Of a stretch of DNA of 64,000 nt, positions 48,657 to 58,481 are shown piece after piece. The stretch's first letter is position 1, and each line of letters opens with the position of its first letter. Position numbers and translations under genes: made by a program. Source of the DNA: Bacteroidota bacterium (GTDB taxonomy: Bacteria; Bacteroidota; Bacteroidia; NS11-12g; UBA9320); NCBI GenBank assembly GCA_013359235.1, contig JABWCE010000001.1:1-64000 (forward strand), given 5' to 3'. Below the pieces are notes generated by a model. That model searched no databases, was not told where the DNA came from, and saw nothing but the letters and a program-made list of their open reading frames with translations.

Positions 48657-49697
48657 ATGATTAACCGTTTTTTTGCACTTGTAACATTTTTCATTTCATT
48701 TAGTCAATCTTTTTCGCAAATTGGAGGCACACGAACTTATCCTTTTTTAAACCTTGACCATAGTGCAAGAATTGCCGCTGCCGGTGGAAGTTTAATTACT
48801 GTAAGAGATAATGATATTTCATTAGCTTATCAAAATCCGGCATTGCTAAACAAAAGCATGGATTTTCATGCAATGGCATCGTATATGAATTACCTTGCTG
48901 GCATTAATAATGCTTATGCAGGATTTGTAAGACATTACGATAGTATTGGAACATTTTCGGCTAATATATTTTTTGTTAATTATGGAAAAATACAAGGATA
49001 TGACGAAAATGGCAATGCTACCCGACCATTCACATCTCAAGATTATAATTTTCAAATAGGATATGGCAAACATTGGCAACAAAAGCTTTGGTACGGAATA
49101 AATTTTAATTTTATATATTCTGCTCTTGAAGCCTATGTTTCTACAGCCGGTGCATTTAATTTAGGGTGCATATATCACGATGAAGAGAAAAGATTTACAG
49201 CAAGTGGCACTGTAAAAAATCTTGGTGTACAATTTATCCCTTATAGGGATGGAAACCGCGAACCTTTGCCTCTCGACATTCAAATCGGCATTTCTCAAAA
49301 GTTAAAGTTCAATCCTTTGCGTTTTTCAATTATAGCCCACGACCTTCAAACTTGGGATTTGAGATATATTAACCCCAATAAAAGAAACAAAACAATTGAC
49401 CTTGAAACACAAAAAGAAAAGATTGAAAAAATATCAACTCCCGAAAATTTCATGAGGCATTTCAACTTTGTTGGAGAAATGCTGTTTTCAAAAAATTTTA
49501 ATATAATACTGGGGTATAATTACCAAAGGCGTAAAGAATTATCGCCCGAACAACGAAAGGTTGTTACCGGTTTTTCATGGGGCTTTTCGTTAAATCTGTT
49601 AAAATATCGCTTCACTTATGGCATGGCATCATATTACCCGGGACAGCCAAGTTTCAATTTTTCACTACTAAAAAATATAAGAGACTATAAAAAGTAA
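48657..49697 (+). CDS. porQ: Type IX secretion system protein PorQ
   Basis: A 346-residue exported outer-membrane protein. The signal peptide ends near residue 21 (SQSFSQ). The mature start IGGTRTYPFLNLDHSARIAAAGGSLI and the pattern NDISLAYQNPALLN (~50-63) are typical of PorQ, and the rest alternates like a 14-strand beta-barrel. In Porphyromonas, PorQ is a component of the T9SS attachment step together with PorZ, acting with the cargo sorting domains seen elsewhere in this window. It starts 38 bp after paaZ. No other T9SS core genes are in the window. Confidence 0.82.
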   Translation: MINRFFALVTFFISFSQSFSQIGGTRTYPFLNLDHSARIAAAGGSLITVRDNDISLAYQNPALLNKSMDFHAMASYMNYLAGINNAYAGFVRHYDSIGTFSANIFFVNYGKIQGYDENGNATRPFTSQDYNFQIGYGKHWQQKLWYGINFNFIYSALEAYVSTAGAFNLGCIYHDEEKRFTASGTVKNLGVQFIPYRDGNREPLPLDIQIGISQKLKFNPLRFSIIAHDLQTWDLRYINPNKRNKTIDLETQKEKIEKISTPENFMRHFNFVGEMLFSKNFNIILGYNYQRRKELSPEQRKVVTGFSWGFSLNLLKYRFTYGMASYYPGQPSFNFSLLKNIRDYKK

Positions 49698-49768
49698 AAT
49701 TATTGGTATTTTTTTTAATTAAATCACCCTATAAAAAAAAATTGATTATAACTTCGCGTTAAGAACAG

Positions 49769-50422
49769 ATGCGATTACTCTATTTATTTTCTCTTATTTT
49801 GTCATTAAATTTTGCTACTGCACAAGAAAGCCCTTTGAAAATTGCAAAATTAAAGTATGCAGGCGGTGGCGATTGGTACACTGCCCGAACTGCTTTGCAC
49901 AATTTAATCGAGTTTTGTAATACTTATTTAAGTACTAACATTAAGAGCGATGAAGAAATTGTTGAACCAATAAGCAAAGAAATTTTCAATTATCCATATA
50001 TTTTTATGACCGGACACGGCACATTTGTTTTGAACGACAAAGAAGCCGAAAACCTTAGAAATTATATGATTGGAGGAGGTTTTCTTCATATTGATGATAA
50101 TTATGGGCTAAATCCTTATGTAAGACCACAATTGAAAAAAGTATTTCCCGAACTTGATTTTGTTGAGTTGCCATTTACACATCCAATTTTTCATCAGAAA
50201 TACGATTTTCCCAATGGATTACCAAAAATTCATGAACACGACAACAAACCTCCGCAAGCCTTTGGATTGATATACGAAGGACGACTTGTTTGCCTTTTTA
50301 CTTACGAATGCGATCTTGGTAACGGCTGGGAAGATTACGGAATACACGGTGATAGTGAAGAAACAAGATTAAAAGCCCTTAAAATGGGAGCGAATATAAT
50401 TCAATACGTTTTCACACATTAA
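49769..50422 (+). CDS. DUF4159 domain protein
   Basis: A 217-residue exported protein with a signal peptide (residues ~1-18). The body matches DUF4159: KLKYAGGGDWYTARTALHNL, PYIFMTGHGTFVLNDKEAENLRNYM, GGFLHIDDNYGLNPY and a closing GANIIQYVFTH. The fold is thought to resemble a class I glutamine-amidotransferase-like domain, often found at the C-terminus of larger membrane proteins; here it stands alone as the whole gene. Its function is unknown. It begins 72 bp after porQ and ends 10 bp before the lipid kinase gene. Confidence 0.85.
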   Translation: MRLLYLFSLILSLNFATAQESPLKIAKLKYAGGGDWYTARTALHNLIEFCNTYLSTNIKSDEEIVEPISKEIFNYPYIFMTGHGTFVLNDKEAENLRNYMIGGGFLHIDDNYGLNPYVRPQLKKVFPELDFVELPFTHPIFHQKYDFPNGLPKIHEHDNKPPQAFGLIYEGRLVCLFTYECDLGNGWEDYGIHGDSEETRLKALKMGANIIQYVFTH

Positions 50423-50431
50423 AAAAAATAA

Positions 50432-51313
50432 GTGAACAGAAAGTATTTCTTTATAATTAATCCAATATCAGGAGGTAGCTCAAAAACTGAAATAGTAAAT
50501 AAAATTTCGGAATTAATGAACGAAAATCAAATAATTTTCGAAATTGGTTGGTGGAAAAAAGATGTTACCGTAAAGCAATTGATTGAAAAAGGAAGTCAAT
50601 CAAATTTTGATACTTTTGTAGCCGTAGGCGGCGATGGCACTATAAATCACGTTGCTGTTGAAATTAAAAATACCGATAAAATTCTTGGAATAGTTCCTTT
50701 TGGTTCGGGCAATGGCTTTGCACGTCATCTGGGAATTAAAGGTCATCTAAGCGATTATCTTAATATTTTATTGAATGGAAAAGTTAAAAAAATTGATAGT
50801 GGTATATGCAACAACAAACATTTTTTTATGAACATAGCCGGCGTTGGTTTTGATGCTCATGTCAGCCATCTGTTTGCACGTTCAAATAGCAGGGGAATGA
50901 GTAATTATGCAAGATTATCACTTATCGAAGGCAGAACTTATAACGAGCAAGAATACGAACTTGAAGTTGATGGAAAAAAAATGATTGAATCAGCTTTTTT
51001 GATAAGTGTGGCAAATGGATCACAATGGGGAAATGAATTTTACATTGCTCCCGATGCCGAACTGAATGATGGACAATTGCGTTGTTGTATTCTCAAAAAA
51101 CCTCCGTTAATGGCTTTACCAGGATTAATTAGAAGATTTCTAACAGGTGAAATAGCCGAAAGTAAATATTACAAAGACATACCTTTCAAAACTCTAATAA
51201 TAAAAAGAAAATCTGATGGACCTGTACATTTTGACGGAGAACCTGTATTGCTTGATGATACTTTGAATTTTTCTGTAAATGCAAACTCAGTAAATGTAAT
51301 TTGTATCGAATAA
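50432..51313 (+). CDS. Diacylglycerol kinase-family lipid kinase
   Basis: A 293-residue kinase of the DAGK_cat family. The nucleotide motif is VAVGGDGTINHV (GGDGT at residues 66-70) after NPISGGSSK, and VPFGSGNGFARHLG follows. The C-terminal half ends with the family's DGEPV segment. These enzymes phosphorylate diacylglycerol or other lipids such as sphingoid bases; Bacteroidota make sphingolipids, so the substrate is open. The start codon is GTG (50432), which gives the expected MNRKYFFIINPISGG. It follows the DUF4159 gene by 10 bp and converges on the CAP-domain lipoprotein gene. Confidence 0.92.
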   Translation: MNRKYFFIINPISGGSSKTEIVNKISELMNENQIIFEIGWWKKDVTVKQLIEKGSQSNFDTFVAVGGDGTINHVAVEIKNTDKILGIVPFGSGNGFARHLGIKGHLSDYLNILLNGKVKKIDSGICNNKHFFMNIAGVGFDAHVSHLFARSNSRGMSNYARLSLIEGRTYNEQEYELEVDGKKMIESAFLISVANGSQWGNEFYIAPDAELNDGQLRCCILKKPPLMALPGLIRRFLTGEIAESKYYKDIPFKTLIIKRKSDGPVHFDGEPVLLDDTLNFSVNANSVNVICIE

Positions 51314-51315
51314 AT

Positions 51316-52149
51316 TTATAAATAACTAAAATCGAGTACTACGTTGGTTCTATAAGTTTTATGAGGTTTCATAGAAACACCAAGCTTGGCATAAGAACCA
51401 AGGCAAATGTAACGATGTCCCAATGATTTTACCCCTTTATCAACCAAAAGTTGAATTACTACAGATAAAGGATCATCTAAGCCATAAGAGCAACATTCGC
51501 CTCTGTATGTTGATTTGCACCCGTCAATTCTGGCATGACCAATCTTTCCTGCTTTTCCCATGCTTTCTGCATGACAAAGTGCAGATTCATACAAGGTTTT
51601 GTCAGGCATTAGCGCCGGCATTGGTTTCATACTAAGCATGTAATCAATTAATGTTGCTACATAAACATCGCTCAATTCATCCTTATAACGCGGAATAACA
51701 TACTTCATGCAAAACTTTTTGGGATTTAATCTGGCATAATTAAGCCAATAAATAAGTTCTTTTTCTTTTTTTGAGAGCCAATTGGTTTTTTGGGCTGAAT
51801 TTGTATCAACAAAATTGTTTTTTTTCAATAATAACTCATAATATTCATTTGAATAATTCTGATTTTCTACACCAATTTCATCAAATTTTTCTGCATTTAA
51901 TTTTACTATTATGCCAAATTTAGCAAGCCGTTTTTCAATTTTATTAATTTCGAGTAAAGAGTATTCAATTTCTTTATTTATTGAATCTTCTAATTTTTTA
52001 TTAAGTTTTTCAGCACTTTTTATTTCTTTATTAATTTGCTTTTTTTTGCTCAAAACATCTTCAAGTTCTTCACTCATACTGCGGTATTTGGCTGCAGATA
52101 CACAACCACAAAGTAAAACTAAAGCAAATATTTTGATTGTTATTTTCAT
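51316..52149 (-). CDS. CAP/SCP-domain lipoprotein with coiled-coil stalk
   Basis: A 277-residue protein. The lipobox VLLCGC places the lipidated cysteine near residue 16. Residues ~22-85 form a charged coiled coil (SEELEDVLSKKKQINKEIKSAEKLNKK). Residues ~125-275 are a CAP domain with the usual histidines and acidic residue: LYESALCHAESMG, KIGHARIDG, RGECCSYG and LGHRYICLG. Disulfides among the six cysteines of this part are likely. CAP proteins bind ligands or act on cell envelopes, but their activity is mostly unknown. The start overlaps the stop of the small lipoprotein gene by four bases (ATGA). Confidence 0.87.
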   Translation of the reverse strand: MKITIKIFALVLLCGCVSAAKYRSMSEELEDVLSKKKQINKEIKSAEKLNKKLEDSINKEIEYSLLEINKIEKRLAKFGIIVKLNAEKFDEIGVENQNYSNEYYELLLKKNNFVDTNSAQKTNWLSKKEKELIYWLNYARLNPKKFCMKYVIPRYKDELSDVYVATLIDYMLSMKPMPALMPDKTLYESALCHAESMGKAGKIGHARIDGCKSTYRGECCSYGLDDPLSVVIQLLVDKGVKSLGHRYICLGSYAKLGVSMKPHKTYRTNVVLDFSYL

Positions 52150-52334
52150 TGTATTTTGTCTAATGAATCAATAAGTTTTTGCTGATAATTTAATAATGAT
52201 TCAAGTTTTTGTTCAAGTTTCAAATTTTTATTTTGAGCTTTATTTTTTTCTAAAACAAGTTCATTGTATTTTTTTTTACTTACGCATGAAGTAAAACACT
52301 CAAGTAATAATATGGTTAATAAAATTCTGAACAT
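52146..52334 (-). CDS. Small coiled-coil lipoprotein
   Basis: A 62-residue protein consisting of a signal sequence ending in CFTSC (lipidated cysteine near residue 17) and a coiled coil (NELVLEKNKAQNKNLKLEQ, then SLLNYQQKLIDSLDK). After the cysteine it reads CVSKKKYNEL, and its partner CAP lipoprotein reads CVSAAKYRSM at the same place, so the two share an N-terminal module. The stop and the partner's start overlap as ATGA, so translation is coupled. It may be a Braun-type spacer or assembly partner; the role is unknown. Confidence 0.75.
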   Translation of the reverse strand: MFRILLTILLLECFTSCVSKKKYNELVLEKNKAQNKNLKLEQKLESLLNYQQKLIDSLDKIQ

Positions 52335-52422
52335 TTTCGATTTTAATATCTAATAAAAATCAAAGGTGAATTTCAGTAGAAATCTAACGAAAATTATGGT
52401 TAAAAAATTATTGTTTTGTTTG

Positions 52423-54114
52423 TTAAAACGCTATAAGAGAATCTACTTTTTTGAGTATTTTTTCAGCTTCTACTGTGTTTGAATCAAGTATTTTTTTTGC
52501 TTTTTCAGCAAGTTGTTTTGCTTTATTTTTATCTGTAAGTCCTTTTGCATTTATTATTACATTAAAATAAGCTGCATGTACAGCGGTTTTGCAGCAAAGT
52601 ACACCGGCTGCACCATCAGATAAAGTATTTTTATTACCATTATCAATCATTTCAGAAGCAATTTCTAATATCTGAGCAGCTACATCCATTGTTAACAATG
52701 GAATTTCAGTTGCATAGAGTGATGCAGATTCTATAGCTTTTTTTCTAATTTTTATTTCGTTTTCGGTTGTTTTTTGCATTCTAAATGCTTCAATTATTGC
52801 AGCAAATGCCTTTGTATCCTCATCTACAAGCCATAAAAGTCTTTTTTTGAGTTCTTGTGCTTTTTGAGCATATTTTCCAAAGTATTCAAACTTTTCTTCC
52901 CACCCTTTTTTATTAGCACTTACGTTTGCTACCATAGCAGAAAGAGATGCGCCTAATGCACCACAAAGTGCCGCAACCGAACCACCTCCCGGAGCCGTAG
53001 TTTCACTTGCTGTTACATCGGCAAAATCTAAACAGCTAAGATTTACAAGTTTATTTTTATTGTTTTCGAGGCAATATTCTATTATTTTTTTCTCTGGTTC
53101 AAAAGGTGTCAATTCATCTAAACCTAATGATTTTACTGCAATTTGTATTAATTCTTTTTCTGAAACGCCAATACTTCGCCCCTGTTTATTTAGATAGTAT
53201 TTTCCGGCATCGGTAATTGCTTTCAAGGGCACAAGCCCAACTAATTCGCTTCCTGTAATTCTTACCCCTCTTGTCTCAGCACTTTTACAAACTTCGTCAA
53301 AAAAAACATGAATAGGTGTTGTGTTAAAGTTTACAAGATTTGCCGATATTTGAGCAATACCATATTCTTCAATGTACCATCCAATGGCTTTTACATCTTT
53401 ACATTTGCCAGGTATTCTAATTGGTTCTCCATTTTTATCAAGTTCTATTTCGCCAGTGTATTTATTTCCTTTTCTTTTTACCCTACCTGCTTCTCGTACA
53501 TCAAATGCAATTCTGTTCGCAATTCGCGAACTTTTTGAATTGAGATTTACATTGTAAGCAATAAGAAAATCTCGTGCCCCTATAACAGTAGCCCCTGTTT
53601 GTAAATTGAATTCATCATTACCAAAATCGGGTTTCCATTCTTTTTGTTTTATTTTGTTTGAAAATCCTTCGTATTCTCCATCTCTAATTACAGATAAATC
53701 ATTTCTTTTTTTATTTGGTTGTGAGTAGCCATATAAATAAACCGGAATTTTACTGTTTTCTCCTACCCTTTTTGCTAATTTTACTGCATAATTTACAGTA
53801 TCCTCCATACTTATACCGCTAATTGGAATGAGTGGGCAAACATCAGTTGCACCCATTCGTGGATGTTCGCCTTTGTGAAATCTCATATCTATCAACTCTG
53901 CAGCCTTAATTATAGCTTTAAAAGCTGCTTCTATTACACCATCAGGTTCACCTACAAATGTCATTACGGTTCTGTTTGTTGCATAACCTGAATCAATATC
54001 AAGTAATTTTACTCCTTCTACATTACGAATTTCATCGGCTATTTTACTGATTGTTTCTTTATTTCTACCTTCACTGAAATTTGGAACACATTCTATTATT
54101 TGTTTTTCTTTCAT
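52423..54114 (-). CDS. ftcD: Bifunctional glutamate formiminotransferase / formimidoyl-THF cyclodeaminase
   Basis: A 563-residue enzyme that moves the formimino group from formiminoglutamate (from histidine breakdown) to tetrahydrofolate and then releases ammonia. The N-terminal transferase domain opens with IIECVPNFSEGRN and contains DIDSGYATNRTVMTFVG and HKGEHPRMGATDVCPLIP. A C-terminal transferase subdomain (~180-320) precedes the cyclodeaminase domain (~350-563), which has ETTAPGGGSVAALCGALGASLSAMVA. The frame is open to 54138, but the ATG at 54114 matches the family start, and a TATTTTTG -7 box (minus strand, 54123-54130) covers the longer version. Other hut genes are not in the window. 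Confidence 0.93.
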   Translation of the reverse strand: MKEKQIIECVPNFSEGRNKETISKIADEIRNVEGVKLLDIDSGYATNRTVMTFVGEPDGVIEAAFKAIIKAAELIDMRFHKGEHPRMGATDVCPLIPISGISMEDTVNYAVKLAKRVGENSKIPVYLYGYSQPNKKRNDLSVIRDGEYEGFSNKIKQKEWKPDFGNDEFNLQTGATVIGARDFLIAYNVNLNSKSSRIANRIAFDVREAGRVKRKGNKYTGEIELDKNGEPIRIPGKCKDVKAIGWYIEEYGIAQISANLVNFNTTPIHVFFDEVCKSAETRGVRITGSELVGLVPLKAITDAGKYYLNKQGRSIGVSEKELIQIAVKSLGLDELTPFEPEKKIIEYCLENNKNKLVNLSCLDFADVTASETTAPGGGSVAALCGALGASLSAMVANVSANKKGWEEKFEYFGKYAQKAQELKKRLLWLVDEDTKAFAAIIEAFRMQKTTENEIKIRKKAIESASLYATEIPLLTMDVAAQILEIASEMIDNGNKNTLSDGAAGVLCCKTAVHAAYFNVIINAKGLTDKNKAKQLAEKAKKILDSNTVEAEKILKKVDSLIAF

Positions 54115-54159
54115 TTTGAGTGCAAAAATAAGTTTCAAGTAATTATTAAAACCAATTTT

Positions 54160-57135
54160 TTAGATTTCTTTTCCTAAAGTAAAGCTTAAAAATTTATTTG
54201 TTTTTCCTCTTTCTGTATAGCCAATTGAATAATCTATTCCAAAATTATATCCAAGCAAAACTGAATTTATACCGGCACACCAACTCCAAATTAATGGATT
54301 TTTATAAGTGTAATTTATTATTGTCATACTTCCAGTTTCAATCACGGTGCGATTTTCAGGATTTGTAATTGAAAATGGATTTTTACCGTACCACACAGTT
54401 CCTAAGTTTAATACTCCCTTTAAACACAAATATTTGAATAAATTTTGATTAAAACTGTAAAATGATAATATTGGATTTAATGGAAGCAAAATTTTTAGTT
54501 TATTTATATTATAAGATGTTCCTGTTTGATAATTATATGGAAAACCTTCGAAATCTTCAATAGCTGAAAACATTAAGGTATGAGCCGAATCGTATATTTT
54601 TGCGTTCCCAAAGTAAGGTTTTAACCAGTTTGACTGACCTCCCATTATAAAAACTGTTTTTTGTTTTGATGGCGACGTTGTAAACACAACGCTAAAAGAA
54701 ACGTTTAATATGCGATAAATTGTTTGATTATGTTGCAATTTCATCTTTATTATATTATTAAAACCGCTTGAACTGATAGGCTTACTAACTTTAAATATTA
54801 GTGAATAATTCAATGAATTTTTATAGTTCAAATTGTTTTTCTTATATATTTCAAAGTCGGTTATATTAGATATAAAGGGTTTTATTATATTTATTTCGTT
54901 TTTGTTAATGTTTTCTTCACTTACAGATGTAAAAATTCTTCTATCATGTCTCGTGCCTATTTCAATATGGTTATTTATTTTATGATTTAATTTATTATTA
55001 TAAAAAGATTTAAGTTCTCCGCTTATAAATTTTTCGGGCGAATTGTACAAATCTTCCTGAAAATTATTTATAAAAAACTTAATTCCATACGAACTGTTTT
55101 GATTATTTCTCACAAATGCCAAATCAATATCCAATCCCTTGTTTCTCAAAGGTTGTCTTATGTTTCCTTCGAATGATATTTTCTTGTAAATCTCAATAAT
55201 ACCGCAACCTACAATTACATTTACACCATTATTTAAGCCTTGATTTTTTGGAAAAAAATATGCAAATTCTTTACTTTGATACATATCATTTGAAAAGCCT
55301 AATTTCATATACCAAGGCTTAAATTCAAATTTATCAATTTTGTACTCTTTTAATTTTAAATGAAACGGAATTCTGCTAAATGTTTCATTTTTTGTCTGTA
55401 TTTTTTCTTCTCTTTTGTATTCAAAACCAGTAATAAAATACTTTAATGTATCAATGTTTGCAATAGAATCTTCACTATCTGTTAAAGTATTTTTTACAAA
55501 TTTTATTGTATCTTTTTCATCAATATAAATTTCTTTGATTGTTGCATCTGAAATAACTATGTAATTCTTTTTATCATAGTTAATCATTTCTGCAACAATG
55601 TTCAGGCGTGAATTATAGTCATAATTACTTATTGAACGATTATAATTTGTAACCCTAAAATGTTGTGAAGTATCTTTTTTATTAATAATCTTACCGGCAT
55701 TTATACCATTTGAATAAGATAAAAAAGACAAAAAACTATCGCTGTACAAATTCAAATCTGTGATTTTGTTAGTTGAACTGTAAATTATTTTTTTGTTATT
55801 GAGATTCATTAAACAATATTTTTCATTTAATATACTTACAACATACACATCAAGGTTTTCGCAAACTACAAAATCATTTATATCAAAATCTAGATTAAAA
55901 ACATTCACAGTTTCGCTTTTATTAATATCATTTATAAAATATAGTTCGGTTTTATAGTTTTTTTGGGCAAGAACCATTATTCCGCCTTTGTATTCTAAGA
56001 TTTTAAATATATTGGAAAAATCAAGATTGTGTTTTTTAATTTTTTTTTCACTTTCTACAACCATAATTTTACTTGTGATGCCATCGCTTTGACTTAACAA
56101 AATCTTATAGCCTACAATACAAAAGTTATAATTATATTCATTTGAAGGCACATTTAATTTAAAGATTCTATTACTAACTTTTTTCTCAAAATTGTAAGAA
56201 TAAATTTCAACTCCATATTCTGATTTTATCAAAAAACAGAGATTTTGAGTATTTTTATCAAATTTTATATCAATAATTTCTGAACTTTTAAGTTTTGAAG
56301 ATATTGGTTCAGGCTCGTTTGGAAGCCTTAACTTGTTATTTTGCAAATAATGATATTTTTCAGAATTGAACCATTTTTCAATTATTTTTTCGCTTGATTT
56401 ATTTAGTACAACTTTAAAAGCAAAATCAGTATTACCCGACAGTCGAGTATAAAATAATATTTGTTTCAATTTTACAGAGCCAAAAGTGTCGTTCAAAAAT
56501 TTAACAATTGAAAAACCTATTTCTTCGGTTTCTTTATCACTTATCAGATTAAAATTTAGTTTTATTCTGTTTTCGAAATAATCGGCAAGTTTACCGGTGT
56601 TCAATTCATTTTTATTTGCAATGAACAACGCCAAACCTTTTACAAACCAGTTCTGAATATTCACTTCGCGGTTGTTTTTAAGCCTGTCTTTTATTGTATT
56701 TCCATAAAGCATATTGTAAATCAAAATTTCTGATAGTTGCTTTTTCAATTGAAAAAAAGCATTAATAATATCTCCATTATAAACTATAATTATTTCAGAA
56801 TTTGTAAGTAGAATCGTCCCGTTTCTTTGGTTTAATTGCAAACTTTTGGTATTTGTGCTTTCAATTAAAAAAATATCTATTTTTTCAACTAAACGTGTGC
56901 CGAGAAAATTTTCAATATTTCCGAGATTGTTTTCTGAATATGTTATAATTTCTTTAGCTGTTTTTTCGCCACCTTTTGAATAATAAAGTTTAAAATTAAG
57001 TGATTTTATTACATTTTTTTCAAATGCCGAAACATTTCCGCAAATGATGAAAAACGTTAGATTTAATAATATTTTCAGTATAAATTTGATAAACAAAAAT
57101 AATAAATTTAACTTAAAATAATACCTTTGCAGCAT
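54160..57135 (-). CDS. Large envelope protein: degenerate peptidase-MA-like domain, propeller-like region and C-terminal beta-barrel
   Basis: A 991-residue exported protein with a long signal sequence (~residues 1-38). Residues ~40-260 resemble the gluzincin 'peptidase MA' domain ([37 protein letters not shown]), but the zinc motif appears as KQLSE at 132-136 in place of HExxH, and the EGLA motif reads KGLA (K166). Residues ~270-560 alternate short beta strands like a TolB/PD40 propeller. Residues ~620-991 look like an outer-membrane beta-barrel ending LSFTLGKEI. This order is seen in Bacteroidota TolB-like surface proteins. It is probably a non-catalytic outer-membrane protein. Its ATG overlaps that of rocD. 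Confidence 0.7.
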   Translation of the reverse strand: MLQRYYFKLNLLFLFIKFILKILLNLTFFIICGNVSAFEKNVIKSLNFKLYYSKGGEKTAKEIITYSENNLGNIENFLGTRLVEKIDIFLIESTNTKSLQLNQRNGTILLTNSEIIIVYNGDIINAFFQLKKQLSEILIYNMLYGNTIKDRLKNNREVNIQNWFVKGLALFIANKNELNTGKLADYFENRIKLNFNLISDKETEEIGFSIVKFLNDTFGSVKLKQILFYTRLSGNTDFAFKVVLNKSSEKIIEKWFNSEKYHYLQNNKLRLPNEPEPISSKLKSSEIIDIKFDKNTQNLCFLIKSEYGVEIYSYNFEKKVSNRIFKLNVPSNEYNYNFCIVGYKILLSQSDGITSKIMVVESEKKIKKHNLDFSNIFKILEYKGGIMVLAQKNYKTELYFINDINKSETVNVFNLDFDINDFVVCENLDVYVVSILNEKYCLMNLNNKKIIYSSTNKITDLNLYSDSFLSFLSYSNGINAGKIINKKDTSQHFRVTNYNRSISNYDYNSRLNIVAEMINYDKKNYIVISDATIKEIYIDEKDTIKFVKNTLTDSEDSIANIDTLKYFITGFEYKREEKIQTKNETFSRIPFHLKLKEYKIDKFEFKPWYMKLGFSNDMYQSKEFAYFFPKNQGLNNGVNVIVGCGIIEIYKKISFEGNIRQPLRNKGLDIDLAFVRNNQNSSYGIKFFINNFQEDLYNSPEKFISGELKSFYNNKLNHKINNHIEIGTRHDRRIFTSVSEENINKNEINIIKPFISNITDFEIYKKNNLNYKNSLNYSLIFKVSKPISSSGFNNIIKMKLQHNQTIYRILNVSFSVVFTTSPSKQKTVFIMGGQSNWLKPYFGNAKIYDSAHTLMFSAIEDFEGFPYNYQTGTSYNINKLKILLPLNPILSFYSFNQNLFKYLCLKGVLNLGTVWYGKNPFSITNPENRTVIETGSMTIINYTYKNPLIWSWCAGINSVLLGYNFGIDYSIGYTERGKTNKFLSFTLGKEI
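57122..57129 (+). promoter_or_regulatory. Candidate -7 element for rocD, inside the neighbouring gene
   Basis: TACCTTTG fits TAnnTTTG and ends only 4 bp before the rocD ATG, which would give a leaderless mRNA. It lies within the first codons of the opposite-strand gene. No clear -33 box is seen 19 nt upstream. Confidence 0.4.
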
Positions 57136-58366
57136 GATTACAGATACAGTTCACCATTCAATTTTTTTAGAACAAAAATACGGAGCACACAATTATCATC
57201 CGCTACCAGTAGTTTTAGAAAAAGGGCAGGGAATTTATCTATGGGATACAGACGGTAACAAATATTTCGATTTTCTTTCGGCGTACAGTGCCGTAAACCA
57301 AGGACATTGTCATCCTAAAATAATAAATGCACTTACAAAGCAGGCTCAAACTCTTACTCTTACTTCACGTGCATTTTACAACAATGTGCTTGGCGAATAT
57401 GAAAAATTCATTACTACACTTTTTGGCTACGATAAAGTATTGCCAATGAATACAGGCGTAGAAGGAGGCGAAACTGCATTAAAACTATGTAGAAAATGGG
57501 CTTATGAAGTAAAAAAAATTCCTCAAAACGAAGCGGTAATTTTGTTTGTAAGCGGCAATTTTTGGGGAAGAACTTTAAGTGCTGTATCAACCTCTACTGA
57601 CTACGATAGTAAAAATAATTTTGGTCCATATATGCCCGGATTGAAGGTTATACCATATAGCGATATTAAAGCATTAGAAAATGAACTGCAAAATAAAAAT
57701 ATTGCAGGTTTTATGGTAGAGCCAATACAAGGTGAAGCAGGAGTAGTTATTCCCCCAGATGGTTATTTGGAAACTGCATTTGAATTATGCAAAAAAAACA
57801 ATGTACTTTTTATTGCTGACGAAATACAAACAGGACTTGGACGAACAGGCAAAATGCTTGCCTGCGAATATGAAAATGTAAGACCTGATATACTCATTTT
57901 GGGCAAGGCATTAGGTGGTGGTGTAATGCCGGTTTCTGCTGTTTTGTGTGATGATTATATTATGCTAAACATAAAGCCCGGTCAACACGGTTCAACATTT
58001 GGAGGCAATCCTCTTGCTTGCAAAGTTGCTATGGCGGCACTTAATGTAATTGTTGATGAAAACCTTTGTGAAAACTCTTTTAATATGGGCGAAATTTTCA
58101 GAAAAAGATTATCGTTAATTAATTCACCTATTATTGAAAATATAAGAGGAAAGGGCTTATTCAATGCAATGGTAATAAAGCCTTACGGAAATGGTAAAAC
58201 AGCTTGGGATGTTTGCATTGAATTGAAAAATAATGGGCTTCTTGCAAAACAAACACATGGCGATATAATTAGATTTGCTCCGCCATTAACCATTAACGAA
58301 GAAGAAATAAACCAAGCCTGTGATATAATTGAAAAAACAATAAATGAAATTTCATATTTGGGTTAA
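57134..58366 (+). CDS. rocD: Ornithine-oxo-acid aminotransferase
   Basis: A 410-residue PLP-dependent class III aminotransferase that moves the delta-amino group of ornithine to 2-oxoglutarate, giving glutamate semialdehyde for glutamate or proline. The cofactor lysine is K258 in ILGKALGGG, and the aspartate touching the PLP ring is D229 in [15 protein letters not shown]. The start [30 protein letters not shown] closely matches ornithine aminotransferases rather than acetylornithine or GABA enzymes. Its start codon overlaps that of the opposite-strand gene in a CATG. It lies 30 bp upstream of tRNA-Met. Confidence 0.94.
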   Translation: MITDTVHHSIFLEQKYGAHNYHPLPVVLEKGQGIYLWDTDGNKYFDFLSAYSAVNQGHCHPKIINALTKQAQTLTLTSRAFYNNVLGEYEKFITTLFGYDKVLPMNTGVEGGETALKLCRKWAYEVKKIPQNEAVILFVSGNFWGRTLSAVSTSTDYDSKNNFGPYMPGLKVIPYSDIKALENELQNKNIAGFMVEPIQGEAGVVIPPDGYLETAFELCKKNNVLFIADEIQTGLGRTGKMLACEYENVRPDILILGKALGGGVMPVSAVLCDDYIMLNIKPGQHGSTFGGNPLACKVAMAALNVIVDENLCENSFNMGEIFRKRLSLINSPIIENIRGKGLFNAMVIKPYGNGKTAWDVCIELKNNGLLAKQTHGDIIRFAPPLTINEEEINQACDIIEKTINEISYLG

Positions 58367-58396
58367 AATTTATAATTTTGCAACTCGAAAATAATT

Positions 58397-58470
58397 GGCG
58401 GGGTAGCTCAGATGGTTAGAGCGTCGGATTCATAACCCGGAGGTCGGCAGTTCGATCCTGCTCCCCGCTA
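58397..58470 (+). tRNA. tRNA-Met (anticodon CAT)
   Basis: A 74-nt tRNA with acceptor strand GGCGGGG pairing with CCCCGCT (58463-58469), a D-arm AGCTCAGATGGTTAGAGC, anticodon loop TTCATAA and T-loop GTTCGATCC. The first acceptor pair is G-U rather than the mismatch typical of initiator tRNA, so it is an elongator or a CAT-anticodon tRNA-Ile whose C34 is modified. CCA is not encoded. A TAATTTTG -7 element (58373-58380) lies 16 bp upstream. Confidence 0.93.
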
Positions 58471-58481
58471 CAATCTTAGAA

